Below, one piece after another: positions 27,829 through 36,228 of a stretch of DNA of 64,000 nucleotides. Position numbers and translations under genes: made by a program. Each line of letters begins with the position of its first letter. Position 1 is the first letter of the stretch. The notes under the pieces are model-generated. The model did no database searches. It worked only from the letters and a program-made list of their open reading frames with translations, and was not told where the DNA came from. Source of the stretch: Flavobacterium circumlabens (lineage in GTDB: Bacteria > Bacteroidota > Bacteroidia > Flavobacteriales > Flavobacteriaceae); assembly GCF_004345565.1 (NCBI RefSeq), contig NZ_SLWA01000006.1, forward strand, positions 1 to 64,000. The letters run 5' to 3'.

Positions 27829-29643
27829 TTGGGTTCAATAAAATACCTGACTTCTTTTAATTGTGCAAATAATAAATTGACCAATTTAAATTTTTTGCCA
27901 GCTTATGAAGGAGGAGATTCTTCATTGAATTTAATAGATTCTATTACTATAACTGTTCCAGCAAGTAAATTTTATTGCAGTAATAATCCTCTTACTTCTT
28001 TAAATCTATCAGGATATTTGGAAACTTTTGATTGCACTAATACATCATTACAAAGTATTGAATTATCGAATGTAAGAGGTAAAGCTAGTTTTGATGTTTC
28101 TGATAATAAAGAACTTACATTTTTTAACACAAAAAATGGTTACGTAAATTCAGGCAATTTGTATAACTGTCCAAAAATTAAATTTATTTGTGCTGATGAT
28201 GATGAAATTACATATTTGCAAAACTCCATTAACAGAGCTGGTTATCCCAATCTTTCAATAAGTAGTTATTGTTCGTTCACTCCGGGAGGAACATACTACG
28301 TTATTCAGGGCAATCATAAATTAGACAGTAATATGAATGGTTGTGACGATCAGGATATAGTTGTTCCTAATTTAAAGTTTACAATTAATGACGGAGTGAA
28401 AACTGGTAATATTATTTCTAATTTTTCCGGAAGTTATTCGATCCCTGTTAAAGAGGGAACTCACACAATTACTCCAGTCTTTGAAAATCCAGATTATTAT
28501 ACCGTTTCTCCTACTAATCTTGCGGTTAGTTTTCCAGCTCAGGCGAGTCCGTTTGTTCAAAATTTTTGTGTTACAGCTAATGGTGTTCATCAGGATTTAG
28601 ATGTTTCGCTTTTGCCTATTACCAGAGCGAGACCAGGTTTTGATGCAAAGTATAAATTGATTTATAAAAACAAAGGAAATCAAATACAATCTGGCTCGGT
28701 AAATCTAAATTTTGATGATAATGTTTTGGATTTGATTGTTGCTAATCCTTTAGCTTCAACACAAACTGTGAATAACCTATCGTGGAATTTCTCTAATTTA
28801 AAACCATTTGAAAGCAGAGAGATTGATATTATTTTGAAATTGAATAAACCAACAGATAAGCCTGCAGTAAATAATGGTGATATCTTAAAATTAAGTACCA
28901 CTATTACTTCTGAGACAGGTGAAGAAACGCCATTAGACAATACATTTATTTTGAATCAAACCGTTGTAGGTTCTTACGACCCAAACGATAAAACTTGTTT
29001 AGAAGGCAATGTAATTAAACCAGGCTTAATTGGTGAGTATGCTCATTATATGATTCGTTTTGAAAATACGGGAACTTATCAGGCTCAGAATATCGTCGTA
29101 AAAGACATGATTGATTTGAATAAGTTTGATATTTCTACTTTAATTCCAACAAGTTCGAGTCATTCTTTTGTAACAAAGATTTCGGAAGGAAACAAAGTAG
29201 AATTTATTTTCGAAAACATTAATCTGCCTTTTGATAATGCGACTAATGACGGTTATATAGCCTTCAAAATAAAAACAAAACCTACACTCGTTGTTGGAGA
29301 TTCTTTTACCAATGAGGCCAACATTTATTTTGATTACAATTCCCCGGTTTTAACCAATAAAGCAACTTCAACTTTTAAAACACTCAGTAATCCCGATTTT
29401 GAATTTTCGAATTATCTGGCTTTGTATCCGGTTCCTGCAAATGATATTTTAAACATTCATGTGACACAGTCGATTGAAATAAAAGCACTGGAAATTTATG
29501 ATATACTGGGACAAATTGTTATTGCTGTTCCCAATGCACAATCCGTTTCAGGTGTTGATGTTTCGAAACTGCGAGCTGGTACTTATTTTATAAAAGTAAA
29601 AACGGATCAGGGAAGTTCAGCAATGAAGTTTATAAAACAATAG
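27829..29643 (+). CDS. LRR/DUF7619/T9SS surface protein, C-terminal part
   Basis: This 604-residue frame is the continuation of the LRR protein begun at 26937; its apparent TTG start at 27829 is an artefact of the frameshift. Remaining LRRs occupy about residues 1-150. A Cna-B-like beta domain follows (YYVIQGNHKLDSNMNGCDD), then the DUF7619 domain with its signature SYDPNDK near residue 385, and last a type A T9SS sorting domain (FSNYLALYPVPANDILNIH, LRAGTYFIKVKTDQGSS) at about 525-604. If made, the protein would be moved across the outer membrane by the T9SS and anchored on the cell surface. It has no signal peptide of its own, so alone it should not be exported. Confidence 0.8.
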   Translation: MGSIKYLTSFNCANNKLTNLNFLPAYEGGDSSLNLIDSITITVPASKFYCSNNPLTSLNLSGYLETFDCTNTSLQSIELSNVRGKASFDVSDNKELTFFNTKNGYVNSGNLYNCPKIKFICADDDEITYLQNSINRAGYPNLSISSYCSFTPGGTYYVIQGNHKLDSNMNGCDDQDIVVPNLKFTINDGVKTGNIISNFSGSYSIPVKEGTHTITPVFENPDYYTVSPTNLAVSFPAQASPFVQNFCVTANGVHQDLDVSLLPITRARPGFDAKYKLIYKNKGNQIQSGSVNLNFDDNVLDLIVANPLASTQTVNNLSWNFSNLKPFESREIDIILKLNKPTDKPAVNNGDILKLSTTITSETGEETPLDNTFILNQTVVGSYDPNDKTCLEGNVIKPGLIGEYAHYMIRFENTGTYQAQNIVVKDMIDLNKFDISTLIPTSSSHSFVTKISEGNKVEFIFENINLPFDNATNDGYIAFKIKTKPTLVVGDSFTNEANIYFDYNSPVLTNKATSTFKTLSNPDFEFSNYLALYPVPANDILNIHVTQSIEIKALEIYDILGQIVIAVPNAQSVSGVDVSKLRAGTYFIKVKTDQGSSAMKFIKQ

Positions 29644-29704
29644 CAATTTTAATAAAAAACATGGTATTGTTTTAAACGATTCCTGTAAAAAGAAAATTAT
29701 TTAT

Positions 29705-32008
29705 ATGAAGAAAAGCTACTTTTTAATTATTAGTTTATCCTTTTTTAATGTTTTGAGTGCTCAGATCATTACTTTTTCAAATTCACAATTTAAGTCGGAT
29801 TTACTGGCTGGCGGAATTACAAGAGATAGTAAGGGGCTCTATTTAATGCCTGATAGTAATGGAGATAAGGAAATAGATGTTTTTGAAGCTTTAAATATTT
29901 ATGAAGTGCAGGAGGAGAATCGTTATATTACTGATGTAACAGGAATAGAATATTTTACAAATCTTAAATCTTTAAAAATCCAAGGAAATACGCTCGTTAA
30001 TTTAAACCTTGCGACCCTGAAAAAATTGGAATACTTAGATTGTAATTCGAACAGGCTGAAAACTATAAATATTGCCGGACTTTCTAATTTAACCTATCTA
30101 AACTGCAGCAATAACGGGATCAAGCAGCTTGATTTGGCCGGACTTTCAAAGCTTACCACTTTTAATTGTTCACAAAATGCCATAAAAAATCTTGTACTTG
30201 CAGATTTTCCTTTACTGGAAACAGCAAATTGTGCAGCATTCGGATTTGGAGATACCACCATAACTTCAAACACTTTAGTACTGCAAAATCTTCCAAGCCT
30301 TGTGAATGTTGATTGTAGCTCCACAAAACTGACTGATTTAAAAATGTCCGGAATTGATAACCTGAAATATTTAAATTGTAAATTCAATGATCTTACTACA
30401 CTGGACGCTTCTAATATGTATAGTGCTGTAGATATCAATCTTGCCAATAACTATCTGCTAAACTCAATATTTATTAAAAATGGCAGGGATGAAACAGTCT
30501 CTTTTGGAAATAATACGAATAAATATGAATTAAAATATATCTGTGCAGATGAAGTTCAATTATCCACTCTAGAATATCGTATCAATAGAAGTTACCCGCA
30601 ACTAGCAGGTAAATGTATGGTTGGTTCTTATTGCAGTTTCTTACCGGGAGGAATTTCTTATACTGTAAAAGGCAGTCAAAGATGGGATTCTAATAGTAAT
30701 GGTTGTGATAATGATGATCCTCTTTTTCCTTTTCTAAAGTTTAATATTACAAATGGTATCATTTCTCAGGATTTTATTACTGATAAATCAGGTAATTATA
30801 ATCTTCACCCTCAAGCAGGACAACATACAATTACGCCTGTTATTTTAGAGAATGCATCATTTTTTAGTGTTTTGCCTGCCAAAGTTATTGCTGATTTTCC
30901 GGCACATAACAGTCCTTTTATCCAGGATTTTTGCATTGCAGCAAATGGTACTCATCCGGATTTAGAGGTTACTTTGCTTCCTTTAAATATGGCAAGACCC
31001 GGGTTTAACAGCAATTATAAAATAGTTTATAAAAATAAAGGGAATGTCATACAATCCGGTTCTGTTAACTTTAAATTTGATGATGCTATCTTAGATTACA
31101 TTTCTTCAAATACTAGTTTTATCAATAAAACAGTTGACAACATTCAATGGAGTTTCACAAATTTAAAGCCTTTTGAGAGCAGAGAAATAGTATTCAGGCT
31201 AAATTTAAATGATCCAACTGAAACTCCTGCCGTAAATATCGACGATGTGTTAAAATTCACAACAACAATTGAATCAGTTGATACAGACGAAACTCCTGAC
31301 GACAATGTTTTTACGTTAAACCAAACGGTTGTTGGTTCTTTAGATCCAAATGATAAAACTTGTTTAGAAGGTAAAATTATTACACCAGGTTTAATAGGTG
31401 AATATGTTCACTATTTGATTCGTTTTGAAAACAAGGGAACATATTCAGCTGAAAATATTGTTGTAAAAGACATGATTGATTTAGCTAAATTTGATATTTC
31501 GACCTTAGTTCCAACAAGTTCAAGTCATTCTTTTGTAACCAAAATTTCAGAAGGAAATAAAGTGGAATTTATCTTCGAAAATATTAAACTTCCTTTTGAT
31601 GACGATAATAATGACGGTTATATCGCTTTTAAAATCAAAACAAAACCTACACTTGTTGTTGGAGATTCTTTTGCCAATGAAGCGAATATTTATTTCGATT
31701 ACAATTTTCCAATTTTGACGAATAAAGAAACTTCAACCTTTAAAACGTTAGGCACTCCCGATTTTGAATTTTCGAATTATCTGGCTTTGTATCCGGTTCC
31801 CGCAAATGATATTTTAAACATTCATAATACACAGAATTTAGAAATAAAATCCTTGGAAATTTACGATCTTTTGGGGCAGATTGTGATTGCTGTTCCCAAT
31901 GCACAATCAGTCTCCAGTATTGATATTTCGAAGCTGAGAGCGGGCAATTATTTTATAAAAGTAAAGTCTGATTTAGGAAGTTCAAGCATGAAATTTATCA
32001 AGAAATAG
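29705..32008 (+). CDS. LRR/DUF7619 surface protein with T9SS sorting domain
   Basis: The intact 767-residue paralogue of the preceding broken gene. Layout: signal peptide (SFFNVLSAQ), LRRs at about residues 60-300 (LKKLEYLDCNSNRLKTINIA), a Cna-B-like domain (YTVKGSQRWDSNSNGCDND), DUF7619 with SLDPNDK, and a type A T9SS sorting domain ending in SSSMKFIKK. It is predicted to be secreted by the type IX system, of which PorQ at 18895 is a part, and held on the cell surface, where LRRs could mediate adhesion. The C-terminal half is almost identical to the neighbour: one 69-nt block at 31757-31825 differs from 29392-29460 at a single base, while the LRR halves have diverged. Confidence 0.88.
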   Translation: MKKSYFLIISLSFFNVLSAQIITFSNSQFKSDLLAGGITRDSKGLYLMPDSNGDKEIDVFEALNIYEVQEENRYITDVTGIEYFTNLKSLKIQGNTLVNLNLATLKKLEYLDCNSNRLKTINIAGLSNLTYLNCSNNGIKQLDLAGLSKLTTFNCSQNAIKNLVLADFPLLETANCAAFGFGDTTITSNTLVLQNLPSLVNVDCSSTKLTDLKMSGIDNLKYLNCKFNDLTTLDASNMYSAVDINLANNYLLNSIFIKNGRDETVSFGNNTNKYELKYICADEVQLSTLEYRINRSYPQLAGKCMVGSYCSFLPGGISYTVKGSQRWDSNSNGCDNDDPLFPFLKFNITNGIISQDFITDKSGNYNLHPQAGQHTITPVILENASFFSVLPAKVIADFPAHNSPFIQDFCIAANGTHPDLEVTLLPLNMARPGFNSNYKIVYKNKGNVIQSGSVNFKFDDAILDYISSNTSFINKTVDNIQWSFTNLKPFESREIVFRLNLNDPTETPAVNIDDVLKFTTTIESVDTDETPDDNVFTLNQTVVGSLDPNDKTCLEGKIITPGLIGEYVHYLIRFENKGTYSAENIVVKDMIDLAKFDISTLVPTSSSHSFVTKISEGNKVEFIFENIKLPFDDDNNDGYIAFKIKTKPTLVVGDSFANEANIYFDYNFPILTNKETSTFKTLGTPDFEFSNYLALYPVPANDILNIHNTQNLEIKSLEIYDLLGQIVIAVPNAQSVSSIDISKLRAGNYFIKVKSDLGSSSMKFIKK

Positions 32009-32023
32009 ATCCTGATCTTAAAC

Positions 32024-32055
32024 AAAAAAATCCCGCAGCAATGCGGGATTTTTTT
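32024..32055 (+). terminator. Terminator after the T9SS protein pair
   Basis: Seven A, stem TCCCGCA/TGCGGGA with a GCAA tetraloop, then seven T. It is symmetrical and separates this gene from the convergent ExbD-like gene. Confidence 0.88.
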
Positions 32056-32092
32056 GTTTACCTATTTTTTGTTTCAGGTTTAGAGAGGATTT

Positions 32093-32623
32093 TTATCTGG
32101 CAGCTAATAGTTTAGATTCCTCCGGAGTAAAATCATTAACAATTGTATAGGTGTCAATTTTAGCAATTGCCATTTCATCTAAAATGTCTACCAAATTTTT
32201 ATAATTACATTTTTTACTTGGCTTAATGATAACAATTGCTCCTCTGTTTTGTTTTCCCAATTTAGCAGAATACTCCTGAATATTTTTATTTCGAATAAAT
32301 AGTTCGTGACGAATTCCATTTTTACCGTATTTGATTTCTTTGGGACTTTCTGATTCATATCCTAAAAGCCCACTATAGAGTATGATTTTATTATTTTCAT
32401 CTAATAAAACTGTTATTATGCGATCGCTAATACCCATTCCACATCTAATAACACCATCATCATTCCATTTCTCAGGTAAAGTTAAATCGATAGCTTTTGG
32501 CTTTGCCAACTCAATCGTTACCATAAAAAAGATGATCAACAAAAAAGAAACGCTAACCATAGCGGTCAAATCGACCTTTGTACTTAGCTTTTTACTTCTT
32601 ACTTTCTGCGGTAGATTTTCCAT
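32093..32623 (-). CDS. ExbD/TolR-family biopolymer transport protein
   Basis: The product starts at MENLPQKVRSKKLSTKVDLT and has one transmembrane helix (AMVSVSFLLIIFFMVTIEL) with the conserved Asp just before it (KVDLTAMV), the usual site of proton-driven coupling in ExbD/TolR. A periplasmic domain of about 130 residues follows and ends KIDTYTIVNDFTPEES. These proteins work with ExbB and TonB to energise outer-membrane transport. No exbB or tonB gene is nearby, so this is an orphan copy. An upstream extension to 32677 exists but precedes the family N terminus. Confidence 0.8.
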   Translation of the reverse strand: MENLPQKVRSKKLSTKVDLTAMVSVSFLLIIFFMVTIELAKPKAIDLTLPEKWNDDGVIRCGMGISDRIITVLLDENNKIILYSGLLGYESESPKEIKYGKNGIRHELFIRNKNIQEYSAKLGKQNRGAIVIIKPSKKCNYKNLVDILDEMAIAKIDTYTIVNDFTPEESKLLAAR

Positions 32624-32832
32624 AATCAATGAATTTATTACTAAAGTATCAAAAAAAGTAATGCAGGAAAGGATCAAATTCTAAAAATATCCAAAAATAA
32701 TTTAAATCAATAAAGTCTTGTTTTACAGTGTATTTTGAGGATAATTTATGTTTGTTTCTGATTTTTTATTTTTTTCCTAAAACCAAAACAAATATTACAG
32801 CGTAAATGAGCTTATAACTTAAATTATTAATT

Positions 32833-33387
32833 ATGAAAACTAGAAAATTTTTAGCTGTAGCAGTTTTAGCCTTAGGATTTGCATTTACTTCTAATGCACA
32901 AAAAACAGTAATGGTGGGAGGAGCAGCAATGTACCCAACAAAAAACATTGTTGGAAATGCTGTTAACTCAAAAGATCATACTACTTTGGTTGCTGCTGTA
33001 AAAGCTGCCGGATTAGTAGAAACATTACAAAGTAAAGGACCATTCACCGTTTTTGCCCCAACAAATGCAGCGTTTGATAAATTGCCAGCAGGAACTGTTG
33101 AGACATTATTGAAACCAGAAAATATCAAAACGTTACAAACGATCTTAACCTATCATGTTGTAGCCGGAAAAATGAATTCTTCTGATATCGCAAAAGCAAT
33201 AAAAATGGGTAAAGGAAAAGCGACTCTTAAAACAGTAAGCGGTGGTACACTGACTGCCTGGATGGATGGAAAGGATTTATATATCAGCGACGAAAGCGGA
33301 AATAAAGCTAAAGTTACAATTGCAAATGTAAATCAGTCAAATGGTGTGATTCATGTAGTTGATACGGTATTGTTACCTAAAAACTAA
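32833..33387 (+). CDS. Secreted fasciclin (FAS1) domain protein
   Basis: A 184-residue protein with a signal peptide (residues 1-22, TSNAQ) and a single FAS1 domain covering nearly all of the mature chain: the H1 box TVFAPTNAAFDKLPAGT, the central YHVVAGKMNS and the H2 box GVIHVVDTVLLP. FAS1 domains are adhesion or binding modules; what it binds is unknown. A -7-like TATGTTTG lies at 32747-32754, without a well-spaced TTG. It is a single gene closed by the bidirectional terminator at 33411-33444. Confidence 0.88.
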   Translation: MKTRKFLAVAVLALGFAFTSNAQKTVMVGGAAMYPTKNIVGNAVNSKDHTTLVAAVKAAGLVETLQSKGPFTVFAPTNAAFDKLPAGTVETLLKPENIKTLQTILTYHVVAGKMNSSDIAKAIKMGKGKATLKTVSGGTLTAWMDGKDLYISDESGNKAKVTIANVNQSNGVIHVVDTVLLPKN

Positions 33388-33410
33388 TTAAGGGCATAAA
33401 AGTCATCATA

Positions 33411-33444
33411 AAAAAACCTGTAAATATCATTTACAGGTTTTTTT
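33411..33444. terminator. Bidirectional terminator
   Basis: AAAAAACCTGTAA and TTACAGGTTTTTTT form a hairpin with A- and T-runs on both sides, between the convergent fasciclin and RhtA-like genes, so it can serve both. Confidence 0.8.
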
Positions 33445-33467
33445 ATATAATAATTGGATTGATATAT

Positions 33468-34313
33468 TTATCTTTTAGCGGTTAAAGTTGAGCCGGCTGA
33501 TGCAATTATAACGCAGACAACAGCTAAAATCTCATAAAAATTCAGTTGCTCCTGTAAAAAAATATAGGCACAGATTGCTGCTGCTGCCGGTTCTAAACTC
33601 ATCAGAATACTGAAGGTTCGGGGAGGAAGCTGCCCTAAAGCTTTCATTTCGAGTGTAAACGGAATGGCGCTGGATAACAAGGCTAATGCTACTCCCAGTC
33701 CCATAAGTTTTGGAGTAAGATTAACTAATCCATTTTCATAAAAACCGAAGGGGAGAATTAAAAGAGAAGCGAAAAGCATTCCGATAGAAACGGCCTCACC
33801 ACTGTTCATGATTTTAGAAACTTTTCCACCCAGGACGATGTAAGTAGCCCAAAGCCCTCCAGCCAACAGCGCAAATAAGACTCCCAAAGTATCTATTCGG
33901 GAATTGGTCCAGGGTGCTATCAGGACAATCCCTGCGGCTGCGAGCAATACCCAGCAATAATCGACCAAACGTCTTGATCCGACTATAGCCACCAAAAGCG
34001 GCCCGATGAATTCTAAGGTAACGGCCAGGCCAATTGGAATTCTTTCAATAGACATATAAAAGATTAAGTTCATGGCACCCAAAGTCAAACCATAAGGAAT
34101 AACAATTTTCCACTGTTGTCCTGTGATTTTGGATAAATTGGGACGGTAAGCCAATAATAAAATTAAAGCGGAGACACCAATTCGTATCGATGCCGTTCCC
34201 GCCGCGCCAAGTGCAGGAAATATTGTTTTTGCGATTGCAGCACCACATTGTACACTTATAATGGCCAAAAGTACTGCCGGAACAGGAGGGAGGTTAAATT
34301 CTTTGTTTTTCAT
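33468..34313 (-). CDS. EamA/DMT exporter, RhtA-like
   Basis: A 281-residue protein with ten hydrophobic segments in two EamA repeats. Several blocks line up with E. coli RhtA (threonine/homoserine exporter): ISVQCGAAIAKTIFPALGAAG near the N terminus, LEFIGPLLVAIVGSRRLVD in the middle, and PFTLEMKALGQLPPRTFSIL plus SLEPAAAAICAYIFLQE near the end. It probably exports amino acids or related metabolites through the inner membrane. The assignment to the RhtA branch rests on remembered similarity and is good, but the substrate is not proven. Confidence 0.85.
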   Translation of the reverse strand: MKNKEFNLPPVPAVLLAIISVQCGAAIAKTIFPALGAAGTASIRIGVSALILLLAYRPNLSKITGQQWKIVIPYGLTLGAMNLIFYMSIERIPIGLAVTLEFIGPLLVAIVGSRRLVDYCWVLLAAAGIVLIAPWTNSRIDTLGVLFALLAGGLWATYIVLGGKVSKIMNSGEAVSIGMLFASLLILPFGFYENGLVNLTPKLMGLGVALALLSSAIPFTLEMKALGQLPPRTFSILMSLEPAAAAICAYIFLQEQLNFYEILAVVCVIIASAGSTLTAKR

Positions 34314-34442
34314 TGCAATTTTATACTGAAAAGCAAAACTACAAATTACGGAACAGAAAAGACTTTGAAAGGTATAAAAGGATACAGATTGTACTCAGAA
34401 TGGTACAATATGGTTATAGATCAGAAGTAATATGGTGAAAAA

Positions 34443-34583
34443 TTAATCTAAAGCACGTTTAGTTACAAAATAACGGTAACCAATAAGGGCCATTTGCCAT
34501 TTTTTTGCTTTGGTAATATCTAAACCCTGTTTGGTAAAACTCGGTAGAAGAACTTTATTGATTTTAGCTAAAATTTTATACAT
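34443..34583 (-). CDS. Small conserved basic protein (46 aa)
   Basis: The likely product starts at ATG 34583 and reads MYKILAKINKVLLPSFTKQG, continuing with LDITKAKKWQMALIGYRYFV and TKRALD. A TTG at 34634 would extend it, but that codon lies in the terminator hairpin of the serine hydrolase gene, so the ATG is preferred. It is basic, with a possible amphipathic helix, and similar short proteins seem common in Flavobacterium, some carrying doubtful names. Function is unknown. Confidence 0.6.
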   Translation of the reverse strand: MYKILAKINKVLLPSFTKQGLDITKAKKWQMALIGYRYFVTKRALD

Positions 34584-34609
34584 GGACGGTTTTATTTTTT
34601 TCAAAGATA

Positions 34610-34641
34610 TAAAAAAGACTTTGCTAAACAGCAAAGTCTTT
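34610..34641 (-). terminator. Terminator after the serine hydrolase gene
   Basis: Perfect 12-bp stem: AAAGACTTTGCT and AGCAAAGTCTTT around a 4-nt loop (AAAC). On the minus strand it is followed by a T-rich run and lies about 35 nt past the serine hydrolase stop. Confidence 0.75.
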
Positions 34642-34674
34642 CTGAGTATTAGAGATTTGTATTTTGTAAAGCGA

Positions 34675-36117
34675 TTAAAGTTTTAGAATTAGATTTTCGT
34701 CGGCGCTATTTTCTTTGTTTGAAATATTTTTAGGAGCTTCCACCCAGCCCGTTTTATTGATAACAAATTTAAAAGTATGGAGATGATCTTTTTTAAAGTT
34801 ACTTACAGGAATCGATAACTCAAAAGTATTTTTATTTTTCCGAATCATTTGATAGTTCTTGTCCTCAGTATTCCAGTTGTTAAAAGAACCGGCAATGGAA
34901 ACGCTTTTTACCAGATCTGAATTAAAAAGTGTATTGTATTCGTAGGTAAATTGTATAGAATTATCTTTTATTTTATATCCGTAAATTCCTTTCTGTGATT
35001 CTTCCCTTGGCAATAGCGCTAAGGCTAATTTTGCAGCTGCATGTCCGATTGCATTGCTTGTATTCTGATCACTTACATTTACAATAACAGAGATTCCCAA
35101 TTTACTTTCGGGATATACCAAAAACATATTTTGTGTACCAAAAGCACCACCATGTTTCCAGCTGTTTTCCCCAAAACCGCTTACTTCAATTCCATCCCAA
35201 AAATAGCCGTTCCACATGGTTTCACTCTCCAGAAGATTTCGTTGTGATTCTACAGCAAATTTATTTTTAGTATCCAGTTCGAAGGCCAGAAACTTTACTA
35301 AATCTCCCAAAGTCGACTTGATACCACCGGCTGCTCCCCATAAATTATCTGATAAAATTGGCATTTGAATATTTTTTGCATTATATCCGTTTGCAATTAT
35401 TGTATTGGGATTTATAAGAAGCTGCGTATCGTTTAATGATAATTTATCGAAAATATTTTCCTCAAGTAAGGTTTCGTAGTTTTTATGATACACGTTTTCC
35501 AAAATGTGTGCTGTAAGCTGAACGCTGCCGTTACTGTATTTATATTTTTTACCCGGTAAAGTATCCAGTTTCATGGCATGTAAGTCCTGAAAAAAAGCCG
35601 CTCTGCTATACGAGTCGTCCAGTCTTTTAAAGGCAAGATAGCTAGTATCACTTATATTTTTTCTGATTTCCGAATTATCAGGCAAATCATGGCTAAATCC
35701 GCTTCTGAAAGATAGCAAATCCCGGAATTTGACAGGATTTCCCTCATATTCTAAATTGGGATAATCACCGGTAATATATTTTCGAATGTCATCATCCAAA
35801 TTTATTTTTTTTTCTAAAACGGCTTGTGCTACGAGTAATCCCGTGAATAATTTTGTAATGGAGGCCACTTCGAAAATAGTACTATTGGTTGCGGTATTAC
35901 CTTTTCCTTTGTCTATTTCACCATAATGTTTTGTATAGGTTTTTCCTTCTTTCACAACTCCAATAGAAACTGAATTTGCTTTGGCTTCTTTCAATACATC
36001 AGCTGCACTTTTATCCATTAGAATTAAAATCTCTTTTTCGCTCAGGGCTTCTGATTTTTGTTGTGCCTTAACTGAAAAACAAAGTAGTAAAAACAAAATG
36101 CATATTATTTTTTTCAT
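34675..36117 (-). CDS. Serine hydrolase (beta-lactamase class C fold) with C-terminal CBM48-like domain
   Basis: A 480-residue exported protein (signal peptide residues 1-18, SVKAQ). The beta-lactamase/transpeptidase-like domain covers about 25-385: SxxK nucleophile motif VASITKLF, YxN-type YSNG, and third motif HGGAFGT. The last 85 residues form a separate beta domain, VKSVSIAGSFNNWNTEDKNY onward to HTFKFVINKTGWVEAP, which resembles the AMPK/CBM48 glycogen-binding fold. Members act as esterases, D-aminopeptidases or peptidases; true beta-lactamase activity is unlikely. It lies downstream of the M56/BlaI operon in the same direction but is separated by a terminator, and its own upstream region lacks the BlaI-type dyads. 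Confidence 0.85.
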   Translation of the reverse strand: MKKIICILFLLLCFSVKAQQKSEALSEKEILILMDKSAADVLKEAKANSVSIGVVKEGKTYTKHYGEIDKGKGNTATNSTIFEVASITKLFTGLLVAQAVLEKKINLDDDIRKYITGDYPNLEYEGNPVKFRDLLSFRSGFSHDLPDNSEIRKNISDTSYLAFKRLDDSYSRAAFFQDLHAMKLDTLPGKKYKYSNGSVQLTAHILENVYHKNYETLLEENIFDKLSLNDTQLLINPNTIIANGYNAKNIQMPILSDNLWGAAGGIKSTLGDLVKFLAFELDTKNKFAVESQRNLLESETMWNGYFWDGIEVSGFGENSWKHGGAFGTQNMFLVYPESKLGISVIVNVSDQNTSNAIGHAAAKLALALLPREESQKGIYGYKIKDNSIQFTYEYNTLFNSDLVKSVSIAGSFNNWNTEDKNYQMIRKNKNTFELSIPVSNFKKDHLHTFKFVINKTGWVEAPKNISNKENSADENLILKL

Positions 36118-36156
36118 TTAATAGGATTCAAATAAATTAGAATTGATTTTTTGACG

Positions 36157-36190
36157 TAAAAAAAACCAGTGTTGGGCACTGGTTTTTTTT
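36157..36190 (-). terminator. Terminator after the M56 gene
   Basis: AAAACCAGTG and CACTGGTTTT form a hairpin with A- and T-tracts on either side, 40 nt past the M56 stop on the minus strand. Confidence 0.8.
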
Positions 36191-36228
36191 ATGATTCTAG
36201 TAAGTTATACGTTTTAAATTTTTACGTA

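Noticed and set aside
30094-30447. Minus-strand ORF of 117 codons inside the LRR gene
   Set aside because: Antisense image of regular leucine-rich repeats.
34584-34634. TTG extension of the small basic protein
   Set aside because: It overlaps the terminator hairpin of the serine hydrolase gene; the ATG at 34583 gives the conserved start.
34675-36117. Membership of the serine hydrolase in the BlaI regulon
   Set aside because: No AACTAT-N4-ATAGTT dyad exists between 36118 and 36228, and a terminator separates it from the M56 gene.
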